From Porphyridium purpureum (lineage: Eukaryota > Rhodophyta > Bangiophyceae > Porphyridiales > Porphyridiaceae), in the NCBI GenBank assembly GCA_008690995.1, contig VRMN01000003.1, positions 744,001-808,000 on the forward strand: a stretch of DNA of 64,000 nucleotides. Direction: 5' to 3'. The translations under genes were made by a program, and so were the position numbers. Positions 57,301-64,000 of the stretch are shown here, piece by piece (positions within the stretch are counted from its first letter, which is position 1; the number at the start of each line of letters is the position of its first letter). Below the pieces are notes generated by a model, which saw only the letters and a program-made list of their open reading frames with translations, had not been told where the DNA came from and did not search any database.

Positions 57301-60300
57301 CACATGAGCAATTCGTGCTGGCAACTGACCAAATCGGTCCAGTCCACATCGTCATACTCATCCTCAGAGTCTTGCAGCAGGTCTTCGACCGCATTTTTCG
57401 CATCCGAAGATGCTACGAGTTGCGTCACAGCATGGATGGACGTGCACTCTGCTGCCGTGCTCTCGTTCGCCTCTGCCAGAATCAGCACGTACGCGTGAAG
57501 TGTAAATGTGTACCACTTCAGCAATGCCGAGCTGGATCCATCGCCAGCCAAATTCACGCCCAACCGCACCAAAAGCCGAAGCAAGAAGGAAGCGACCTGC
57601 AGAACGAGTGCGTACTGTCCAATTTCGATATTTTTGGCCGATACGCTGCTACCAGCCCGGTCGTGGCGGATGTCCGCGCTCCGCAAATCCCAAAAGCATC
57701 GACACAAAGCGAGTACAATACGCGAGCACGTCTGTCGGGCGGCCTTTTGAACGCTTGTACCGGTTGACAAGTGGCCTGGAAACGCTTCGGTCATGCGCTC
57801 AGTAAGGAAGCGGTGAAGCACATCCAGTGCCAGAGCTAGAACGTGTCCAGAAAATCTAATTGATTCACGCGGTGCCCATGCATACTGAGCGCTCGCCATA
57901 CCGGGCACTACGTGCGTCTGTCCTAGCGCTTGTGCCTCACCCTCACAGGACGAAGAACCCACGAGTCTACTAAGTTCCTTCAGTTTCAGGCAAAACTTTT
58001 TCACTAGAAACAGAAATTGGTTCATGTCCTTCAGGTTCTGAGTTTTGTCCGACGACGACTTGAATGAAGCAAAGACTCGCGGCCGGATTGTATTCACCGC
58101 CGTACGAACTTGCAAAGCATGACAAACAATCAACAGGGACATGGCGCGTTCCTGCCGAAAAGCAGAATCTCCAGGAAGTGATTGACCGTCCGCAACAGCA
58201 GCAGATGCCTTTCTGAGAGCTTCGACACGTCTGGTCACGGTTGGATTCTGCAGCATGCATTCTTCGTCCGCGACCGCGTCGTCCAAAAATGGAGCGAGTA
58301 GCTCAATAACCGCACCGTACTCCTGAGATTGAAGATTTTCACGCCACAAGCCATCAATCATTAGCTCGTCAAGCGACTCGACGCAGGCAGCCGCGTGATC
58401 TTGCATACTTCTGGCCACTTGCAGTGCAGGATGCGGTATGCCTTCCTCTGTTTGCGAGACTTGTTCACCAAATACGGCCTCACCAAACTCAGCTAGCTTG
58501 ATCAAGGCTTGGAAGTGATTCGTAGAAGCCTGAAAATCCCCCCCTAGCTTGGCAAGCACGCCACGAAACCACTGCGCTAGCATGCAGATGCCGAATACAT
58601 TTATGTCCTGATTCCCGGAACAACTCTCATCATTGAAAGCCGCGACGCCAAAGTGGGAAGGCTGAGGCATCTGGGATACCAATCGGTGAGCCTGGGCCAA
58701 AAGTCCGACGGAATCACACAAACTGCCGACACCTTCACACATCCTGGCAGCGGCGGTATCAGTGGTAGCGTTTTTCAGAACTAGCGTTTCAACAGCCGTA
58801 TCACAAGCTTCAAGGACGAGGCAGTCCACCACGTACAACCAGGACCAGGTATCCATTGATGATTGATTGGAATCCTCGCTCTTGAACAGATCAGGGCGGT
58901 CCGACTTCATCGACCTGTAGATGTGCATGACGGAATCACAAACCAGCGCTCCTTGATACTGTTTCCCAACACGCGATAAATTCTCATAGCAGCGACGTAG
59001 GCCAGATTCTGCAAGACCTTGGAGCGCATGCTCCAGAATCGACACAGCATCAGTAGCAGTACCTTGTTCATTCTGTTCTCGGACAAATGCCTCTACGTGT
59101 CGACGCTCGGCGTCGTCAGAACGTGCGCAGGGTCCGGCGCCAGCTTCAATCCTATTGCTGAGCTGGTTCACAGACGACCGGTATTCATGGCAGTGCCTGA
59201 CAATCTCAGGAAATACTTCAAAAACCGAGCATCGACGGAACGGTGAGAAAGCAAGCCTCTTAGTTTTAAAGCTGCTGACGCCCTGGTCTCTGCTACAAAC
59301 TTCCGCGCTGCTTTCTCGCCTGGACTTTACAGTACTGCGCAGTGCGTCGATGTCGAGAAATGTGGTCACACGAGCGCTTATCGAGGGACCATCGTCAAGG
59401 TCGCGGTCCGAAGAATCATCGTCTTCATCGTCAGACATCAAATTCCCAGAGCCCTCTCGTTTATCCCTGCGAGTCCTTCTGCGCTCTACTGCCGTAGTGC
59501 AGTCCTGCTGCTCGTTGGCATTCGCATTCCTGCTAGCGTCATTCATATCTGAACAGTCTGCCTCCTTCGTTTTTGCGGAGAGCGGCTGTCCCCTTGTGTG
59601 TGGAAATAAAGGCAACTGATCTTTTCCTTCCTCCCCCTCAAGCACTACCACATCCGAGTCATTCTCATGTACACCCAGCCTGGTGCGCTTTGCACCTTCT
59701 GTGCCGGTGCGGTTCTCACCAAGTGGAGGCACCGTTTCGGCCTGGTTTTCGGATGAAAGCCTAGGGCGCTCGGCGGGGCCTTCCACAATGTGGATGTCTT
59801 CGTCGCTACTGTCCAAGTTCAGCAGCTTGAGTTTGAACGGGGCGCTCAAAAGCGACTTTCTATTAGCTGCGCGTGCTCGAAGTGCGCGCAGCGTGCTTTC
59901 AGCAACGGAGGACCAGCGCTTTTCGGGAACCAATATCACACCAGTCTGAGGTCGCGGCTCCTCGACCGTTCCGACGTCGAAGAAAATCATGTCTTCGTCA
60001 CCCTTCATGGCTTGAATTCTGCGAAGTTTGCTGTTCCTCTCACACAACTCATCGATTTTACGCTGTGTCGCGGTAGACGCAACAGTAACACCGCCGTGAT
60101 CGTTTCCTTTCCCGTCAAGCTGTATTCTGCAATCTTCGACGGACAGCGTAGCCTCACCGAGCGCGCGAGAAATTGTCTCCAGGGCATCGCGGCACGCGCT
60201 GAATGTCGGAGAAGCCAAGAGCCCGCGCTCGAACGCAGCGCGCGCGACGTGCAGCTGGCCCACGCGGCTCGCGGAAACGCCCGTGCGGAAGCACACGACC

Positions 60301-60716
60301 GGATCATTGGGGTGTATTGCGATGGCGCGTACGTAGTGAGTCAGCGCGTCAGCATACTTAGTGGCCGAGAAGCAGATGTCGCCCAGGTTCCGGTGCGCAG
60401 CAAACAGAATCCACTGCGCCCACGCCGCATGACGAAACGGGGACGTTTGGAGCCTGAGCAAGACGCTGCGTAACAGTTCCTCCGCATAGACGAGCGCCTG
60501 CGAGTTCACGCCGCGCCCGTACCTTCGCATTAGGCGCAGCGCTTCCTCGTAGTCTCCGTACACGCGTGCCTCGAGCGCCTCCTGTGTTTGCTGCTGCTGC
60601 TGCTGGACATAACGTGGCGCGCCAGACGGCCCCGCGCGTTCCGTCGACGCGTCCGGGGAGTCGTCGAGTAACACAGGCGGGGGCACATCATCGTTGATCG
60701 CCTGGAACCTAAACAT
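54351..60716 (-). CDS. CABIN1/HIR3-like subunit of the HIR histone chaperone complex
   Basis: 2121 residues, close to human CABIN1. HIR (HIRA, UBN1, CABIN1) deposits histone H3.3 independently of replication. The N terminus MFRFQAINDD resembles plant CABIN1 (MFxIxAIND). It is followed by a Q-run, EALEARVYGDYEEALRLM and a TPR array (about 80-200: WILFAAHRNLGDICFSATKYADALTHYVRAIAIHPNDPVVCFRTG, RAAFERGLLASPTFSACRDAL). Further helical repeats run through the protein, with TPR-like units near 1280-1480. Acidic and Ser-rich low-complexity stretches occur near 300-460. The first ATG is 60716; extension to 60725 starts with GTG. The call rests on the N-terminal match and length; the middle is too diverged to judge by eye. 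Confidence 0.8.
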   Translation of the reverse strand: MFRFQAINDDVPPPVLLDDSPDASTERAGPSGAPRYVQQQQQQTQEALEARVYGDYEEALRLMRRYGRGVNSQALVYAEELLRSVLLRLQTSPFRHAAWAQWILFAAHRNLGDICFSATKYADALTHYVRAIAIHPNDPVVCFRTGVSASRVGQLHVARAAFERGLLASPTFSACRDALETISRALGEATLSVEDCRIQLDGKGNDHGGVTVASTATQRKIDELCERNSKLRRIQAMKGDEDMIFFDVGTVEEPRPQTGVILVPEKRWSSVAESTLRALRARAANRKSLLSAPFKLKLLNLDSSDEDIHIVEGPAERPRLSSENQAETVPPLGENRTGTEGAKRTRLGVHENDSDVVVLEGEEGKDQLPLFPHTRGQPLSAKTKEADCSDMNDASRNANANEQQDCTTAVERRRTRRDKREGSGNLMSDDEDDDSSDRDLDDGPSISARVTTFLDIDALRSTVKSRRESSAEVCSRDQGVSSFKTKRLAFSPFRRCSVFEVFPEIVRHCHEYRSSVNQLSNRIEAGAGPCARSDDAERRHVEAFVREQNEQGTATDAVSILEHALQGLAESGLRRCYENLSRVGKQYQGALVCDSVMHIYRSMKSDRPDLFKSEDSNQSSMDTWSWLYVVDCLVLEACDTAVETLVLKNATTDTAAARMCEGVGSLCDSVGLLAQAHRLVSQMPQPSHFGVAAFNDESCSGNQDINVFGICMLAQWFRGVLAKLGGDFQASTNHFQALIKLAEFGEAVFGEQVSQTEEGIPHPALQVARSMQDHAAACVESLDELMIDGLWRENLQSQEYGAVIELLAPFLDDAVADEECMLQNPTVTRRVEALRKASAAVADGQSLPGDSAFRQERAMSLLIVCHALQVRTAVNTIRPRVFASFKSSSDKTQNLKDMNQFLFLVKKFCLKLKELSRLVGSSSCEGEAQALGQTHVVPGMASAQYAWAPRESIRFSGHVLALALDVLHRFLTERMTEAFPGHLSTGTSVQKAARQTCSRIVLALCRCFWDLRSADIRHDRAGSSVSAKNIEIGQYALVLQVASFLLRLLVRLGVNLAGDGSSSALLKWYTFTLHAYVLILAEANESTAAECTSIHAVTQLVASSDAKNAVEDLLQDSEDEYDDVDWTDLVSCQHELLMCFQCLYNMRDGEQHRHWLMSSTACKEALLGGNHVHGLALEGRMVGARSGGDSGLELGHGSNTLNRLGPDLNEGLYIFELSRESVVDGLYSAGVARLRRTREYVIRLADVVLAPVSVPATVDVDVERTETGACVENEKLKSVDDALSCSDDFRLSIATIEGLADLCSGFGNASEALKTIDQAVRAVLCEQKKSQRPGAQDPHRRVRMAELFAATAMARAKQLEIEYVRRREVEKRVLSPVYVAEEYARAVKCAMRAVQVQPLAPSLWALLGILLRDQAHSQQDVDKLLEFESRTANHTNRTDDLPHHEPLGFDYVGRTLLRAQGCLEIALKLSQRERTRDKYSNVKFQQQKEADSLHLNGFMYRGILASRQRGHKEDAILFICETLVSVLYLRVKHQSRSIVTVSTGNPMTTPVALLAGAGVEIAELSISLRGYAPNKRLPRTLSHALHAEHKDVARDSRQGAKEAQDYVDVQAAAECSYMFLLRGKLLRKAGFDAERVLESFWNSHVLANAALSGGGGSTASQFAVQQARLEPTYRFHASRLKLLRNMKVHGCVDRAALRRVDYLECGGSCEPFSDFPSGSKGLLPSPPEQPKTLFETLVRESMRVLQNECHVKKGILEYYYKSKYHVAMTQWHILGDCTAAADTFKLLIREDVTERTYLFLMWNYRYYDLPYGALNLESERKFIYWKHKVLKAYICVLSHQGQSKQMWTLFARMRKRLQDDTITDQLLLLCMKRYVVLHEKMTCHDERLFGLDTTADKSESVDLTVDALSGLDGTGGVDGRVLPPSADEIMDKYIGRIWKMFLVAADIQKSRLTLQILYRSLSRRWQLLLRHQKQKLVQAAKQFLVHSGNTRITLCAVAACLKQYSLFFGGLSDEQILQLAPVLSSSKGLDGVYHALLPGAIPQTRLAQSWKSSHGSLKVHADPVYLGEGQVVDGGKAEQQQSACHPVEGKETQAEIYASFGSMQGFRVSLDSTRRGEMSPQ

Positions 60717-60863
60717 GGCTCGCACGCACTTCTTCTCCCCTCCTCACGACCGTCTGCCGCGCGCTCTCCGCGTGAATCGAGCAGGTGCAGCTTGGCGCAC
60801 ATGCCTCAGCCGCAACGCGCGCGCGCGACTCGACTTTCGCGCCAACCGCGCGAGTGTACGCGC

Positions 60864-60908
60864 ACTGTACTTTATTCGCGGATGTTCAGTTCTAAGGACG
60901 GACTGTAC
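60864..60908. promoter_or_regulatory. Two ACTGTAC motifs upstream of CABIN1
   Basis: ACTGTAC at 60864-60870 and 60902-60908, 148-192 bases upstream of the CABIN1 ATG (minus strand). The first is directly joined to the AATAAA (60871-60876, minus strand) that follows the P5B ATPase gene. Confidence 0.5.
60871..60876 (-). terminator. Polyadenylation signal AATAAA (P5B ATPase)
   Basis: AATAAA on the minus strand 159 bases beyond the ATPase stop, immediately next to a promoter motif of the following gene. Confidence 0.5.
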
Positions 60909-61000
60909 TTCTGCCGACTGCGCAAATGACGCGCATACGCCAAGCGATGAACGCGTGTAGCGCAGCAGGCATCGCACAAGCGTTTACGGACTGCTCGCCC

Positions 61001-61040
61001 CACGACATCGACACTCACCCAACGACATCGACACTCACCC
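61001..61040. repeat. 20-bp tandem duplication at the ATPase stop
   Basis: Two adjacent 20-base units (61001-61020 and 61021-61040) identical at 19 positions, core ACGACATCGACACTCACCC. The right-hand unit contains the stop codon of the ATPase gene (61035-61037); the left-hand unit lies in its 3' UTR. Confidence 0.9.
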
Positions 61041-64000
61041 AAAGGCACGCTTCCACAGCACCGAACTCACGCCATTCAAGGCGATGACGCACAGCAGCTG
61101 CGCGCGAAAGCCGACGCTCAAGTAGTCCAGCTCCAGCCAGCGCCCAATCAAGCTGTGCATCCCCACATACCGGTTCTCACCGACGCTCAACACCACCAGC
61201 AGAAGACACGCAAGGGTTAGCACACTCACAAGCCATAGGAACGCGCGGTTCTCCGAAAAGCGCTGCCGATACGGCGGTCCCAGGTTGAACACCACGCACG
61301 CAAGAATGTACTGGAAGTTCGTGACCAGGAACAGCGACGTGTTCTCCACCAGCATGACCATCGGCGAGTTCTTCTTTTCGATCACGGCCTGCACGCCTGC
61401 AAGATCCGTGTCAAGTCCATTCCAGTGCACAAGTGCCACGGTTCCGACTTGGAATATCAGCATGATCGCGGCCTGACCAAAAACCGACACCAGCACGCGG
61501 CGCTCGCTTAGCGCGACAGGCGGTTTGATGTGCGTCAGGCGCGGAGCGCAAGACAGCTTGCCAACCAGAATTCCGAGGGGAATAATCAAAATGAGGTCCA
61601 CGTAAAGGAATTGGCCATCACCGAAAGTGCTCCCCACCTGGTAAAGCAGCGCTACCGCATACAGCTGGATGAGTGAGTAGAGAAACATGAACGCAAAGGC
61701 GCCCAGCGACGCATCTGCCGCAGCACGGCCTTCCAGAATTGTCTCACGCATGGCCTGGATAGAAGCAACACGAGACGTGAGCGGCGCAGCGAGAGATGCA
61801 GTTGCATCTGCGTCTATACCTTCGCAAAGGGACACACCCACCATTGCTTCCTTCAGCGCAGCCGCGTCATTCGCACCATCCCCGCACATACCCACTTCTG
61901 TACATACCTCGGCTCGCAGAAGCCGCACCAGAGATGCTTTGTCATTGGCTGACATGCGAGCAAACACCGCACCGTGCTCCAGCACCGCGCGGAACGGGAG
62001 CATTTTTTTGTCTACCTCACTGACGCCGGTGTCGCTCCGCTGCTGTTGCAGGAGCTGCTGTTTGCGGCTGCTTAGAACGGTATATTCTTCTGCTAGGCGG
62101 CGGAATGCGGCGCCTGTTACAGCAACTTGGACTGTTGGTGACGCTACGCGCACAATCGACTGCTCGGGAAGAAGTCCAACCTGGAAGCCCAGGGCTTCCA
62201 GCAACTGCTTTCGGGTCCACTTCGTATTGCTTTGAGCATCAACGAAAATAACATTACTGTGCGTATGAGCACCGCTGCTGTTGCTGCTGGACTTGCCGGC
62301 TTGCACATCCGCAACTATCACCCGATGCCGCGTATTCAAGATACCACACTGCTTGGCAACACTTATCGCAGTACGAGAGTGGTCACCAGTCACCATAACG
62401 CAGCGCAAATCGCCACTTTCGCGCAAGTCTCGGAGGACCGGCGTCGTGTCCGATTTGAGCCGGTTTTCTAGCACAACCAGCCCGAGAAATTTCAGGTCCC
62501 GTTCCAGCCGCGCCCGTGGCACCCGTCTAACGTCCGGGAGTTTGAGCTTGCCCCCGCCGCTGCTGCCAGGGACAAAGTCTCTATCTTGCTGGAGCTCGCG
62601 CGCCGCGATTGCCAAAATGCGAAGACCCTGCTGCGCGTACTCGGTGAGTACCTTGTGCAAGTTCGCGGGCACAGATGATCGCACGCATTTCATTGCCACG
62701 ATCTCAGGCGCACCCTTCACAAAGACAAAGGACTTGCCCGTTTCAGGAGCACCATTCTGATCCTTACCGCGCAACGGAGAGATTTGTGCCACGACTCCCA
62801 TGCGCGCTAGCTCTGGATCAAAGTCAAGCAGCCTCAGCACATGAATTTGCTCGTTTCGCTCCTCATCAAAAACACGAAACACAAAGCGAGGCTTCTTCGT
62901 GTTCGCCTGCTTGACGCCAATGCCCCTGCTCGACTCATCAGTCAGCTGCTGCTTTGCGTCATGCACCTCAGCGTTGGCCTTGGCCTTCACCCCACCATTC
63001 CCTATTACAGTCGGGCCTGATGCGTTGTCAATTCCACGGACGTAGCCATCGCCGCCCTGCATGGTCGCCGACGTTTGCAGAGTCCAGCGACTCAGCTCAA
63101 ACAGGCGAACGTCCACCTCATCACCCACAATTTCATTGTCGACCCATGCAAGCGAGTGGCACGTTGCAAGAACACGCTCCACCTCACACGGCCATGTGCG
63201 CGCCGCAAAATCAACAAACGGTTCGCTGAACTCGGCATGGCGTTTTCGCTTCGTAGACCCTGCGCCGACCTGCGCTTGCGGCGTCGGCTCCGTTGGCGCC
63301 GATGCTGGAGGTCGAGGCGTGGCAAGGCGCAGCGAGCGCACATCTAAGCCAAGGTCCGTCAGCGTGCCAGTCTTGTCAAAGCAAAGCACCTGCAGCCACG
63401 CGGCGCGCGCCACGCACGCTGCCTCAACGCACAAAATACGTTTCTTTTCCAGACGGGAAAGCGCAAAGACAAGGCCAAATGTAATGGTGGCGGGAAGCGC
63501 GGGCGGCACGGCAATGGTCAGCAAATCAAGGCCGTCCAAGATGGGTTCCAAGCCGTGCATGTGAAAATGCTTGCGGAAGTGGCGGATTGTTATCACGCTC
63601 ATGGTCACACCGACCACGAGCAAGCAGAGCACAACGACGTACGCCTGCCTCTGCATGTGGTTCTCGTTCGAGGTAAGCTTGTCCTTACCCCCGACGATGA
63701 TATCGCGAACCAGTTCACCTCGTACCGTCGCCGCGCCGGTGCGTACCACCAAGCCACGAGGGTTGTCTCGCGCTTCCACAATCCAGGTACCAGCGAAGCC
63801 CATATGCTCGCTCTTCGACCACGTGTCCTCATGCGACTTGGTCTCGGGGGCCGTGCTGCTAATCATGGGCGTAAGCCCTTCAACAGCAAAAAAGTCTCCT
63901 TCATCATAAGTCTGATCGAACGAAACCAGAGCCGCGCCCGTGCCCTCCGCGAATTCATCATCGTAGTCCTCGTACTCATCATCTGAACGGTTGCCGCCGT
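61035..64000 (-). CDS. P5B-type ATPase (ATP13A family), 5' end outside window
   Basis: About 988 residues seen; open to the right edge. P5B pumps sit in late endosomal/vacuolar membranes and export polyamines in animals. Seen in order: RTGAATVRGELVRDI, helix M4 with VPPALPATITFG (the PPALP form separates P5B from P5A PPELP), FDKTGTLT with the phosphorylated Asp codon at 63377-63375, FVKGAPE nucleotide-binding, VMVTGDH, MCGDGANDAAALKEA hinge, and six C-terminal helices (FAFMFLYSLIQLYAVALL, DLILIIPLGILVG and so on). The actuator TGES region and N-terminal helices lie beyond or near the edge. An acidic run (DDEYEDYDDEF) is found close to the edge. Ser/Gly-rich inserts occur in the nucleotide domain. 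Confidence 0.93.
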   Translation of the reverse strand, partial: GGNRSDDEYEDYDDEFAEGTGAALVSFDQTYDEGDFFAVEGLTPMISSTAPETKSHEDTWSKSEHMGFAGTWIVEARDNPRGLVVRTGAATVRGELVRDIIVGGKDKLTSNENHMQRQAYVVVLCLLVVGVTMSVITIRHFRKHFHMHGLEPILDGLDLLTIAVPPALPATITFGLVFALSRLEKKRILCVEAACVARAAWLQVLCFDKTGTLTDLGLDVRSLRLATPRPPASAPTEPTPQAQVGAGSTKRKRHAEFSEPFVDFAARTWPCEVERVLATCHSLAWVDNEIVGDEVDVRLFELSRWTLQTSATMQGGDGYVRGIDNASGPTVIGNGGVKAKANAEVHDAKQQLTDESSRGIGVKQANTKKPRFVFRVFDEERNEQIHVLRLLDFDPELARMGVVAQISPLRGKDQNGAPETGKSFVFVKGAPEIVAMKCVRSSVPANLHKVLTEYAQQGLRILAIAARELQQDRDFVPGSSGGGKLKLPDVRRVPRARLERDLKFLGLVVLENRLKSDTTPVLRDLRESGDLRCVMVTGDHSRTAISVAKQCGILNTRHRVIVADVQAGKSSSNSSGAHTHSNVIFVDAQSNTKWTRKQLLEALGFQVGLLPEQSIVRVASPTVQVAVTGAAFRRLAEEYTVLSSRKQQLLQQQRSDTGVSEVDKKMLPFRAVLEHGAVFARMSANDKASLVRLLRAEVCTEVGMCGDGANDAAALKEAMVGVSLCEGIDADATASLAAPLTSRVASIQAMRETILEGRAAADASLGAFAFMFLYSLIQLYAVALLYQVGSTFGDGQFLYVDLILIIPLGILVGKLSCAPRLTHIKPPVALSERRVLVSVFGQAAIMLIFQVGTVALVHWNGLDTDLAGVQAVIEKKNSPMVMLVENTSLFLVTNFQYILACVVFNLGPPYRQRFSENRAFLWLVSVLTLACLLLVVLSVGENRYVGMHSLIGRWLELDYLSVGFRAQLLCVIALNGVSSVLWKRAFG

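Noticed and set aside
1-64000. CRISPR arrays, rRNA genes, LTR or virus-like elements
   Set aside because: No regularly spaced repeats, no rRNA-like conserved blocks and no reverse transcriptase, integrase or capsid motifs were seen on either strand.

Overview
The window is nuclear DNA of a compact, intron-poor photosynthetic eukaryote. My best inference is a unicellular red alga of the Porphyridium type. Eukaryote-only genes (SPT16, LSM2, APC10, RER1, a Sec1/Munc18 protein, a PP2A B'' subunit, CABIN1/HIR3, a Sey1/RHD3 GTPase, cytosolic multidomain acetyl-CoA carboxylase) are mixed with bacterial-type organelle genes (AlaRS, EF-Ts, ferrochelatase, citramalate synthase, acyl carrier protein). 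Several of the latter carry N-terminal leaders with an early FV/AF motif, like red algal plastid transit peptides. Every recognised gene can be read without introns, genes average about 2.2 kb apart, and AATAAA follows many stops.

Layout. 1-1743 (-): a MACPF/stonustoxin-like reading frame followed by a P-loop GTPase frame that runs off the left edge. 3910-7882 (+): SPT16 and LSM2. 8076-12601: a plastid-type leader plus SixA-like histidine phosphatase, convergent with AlaRS. 14192-16895: a small unknown gene, an EIPR1-like WD protein and an unknown disordered protein. 18542-29847: three divergent or near-divergent pairs, namely PP2A B''/citramalate synthase, mitochondrial ACP/phosphate-translocator family, and Sey1/Tweety-like. 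29919-41139: TLS1/APC10, whose start codons overlap head to head, then a frameshifted plant-type Fpg divergent from the 2572-residue acetyl-CoA carboxylase. 41736-46903 (+): mucin-like surface protein, RER1 and Sec1. 47137-51196: ferrochelatase, a complete-looking Tc1 DNA transposon and a bZIP factor. 52257-60716: RBM42, EF-Ts and CABIN1/HIR3. 61035-64000 (-): a P5B ATPase, cut by the right edge.

The genes do not form one pathway; they are mostly housekeeping. Some themes recur: histone chaperones (SPT16, CABIN1), secretory pathway (RER1, Sec1, Sey1, EIPR1), splicing/RNA (LSM2, TLS1, RBM42) and lipid/haem/amino-acid synthesis (ACC, ACP, ferrochelatase, citramalate synthase).

The most interesting signal is non-coding. 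A 7-mer ACTGTAC/GTACAGT occurs at least 15 times in about 13 kb of intergenic DNA, mostly in close pairs, and I found only three copies in about 50 kb of coding sequence. It lies in most of the promoter regions here. The Tc1 element appears to have landed between one such motif and the ferrochelatase gene. All positions were read by eye; start codons were chosen as ATG, since several long frames open only with GTG or TTG.
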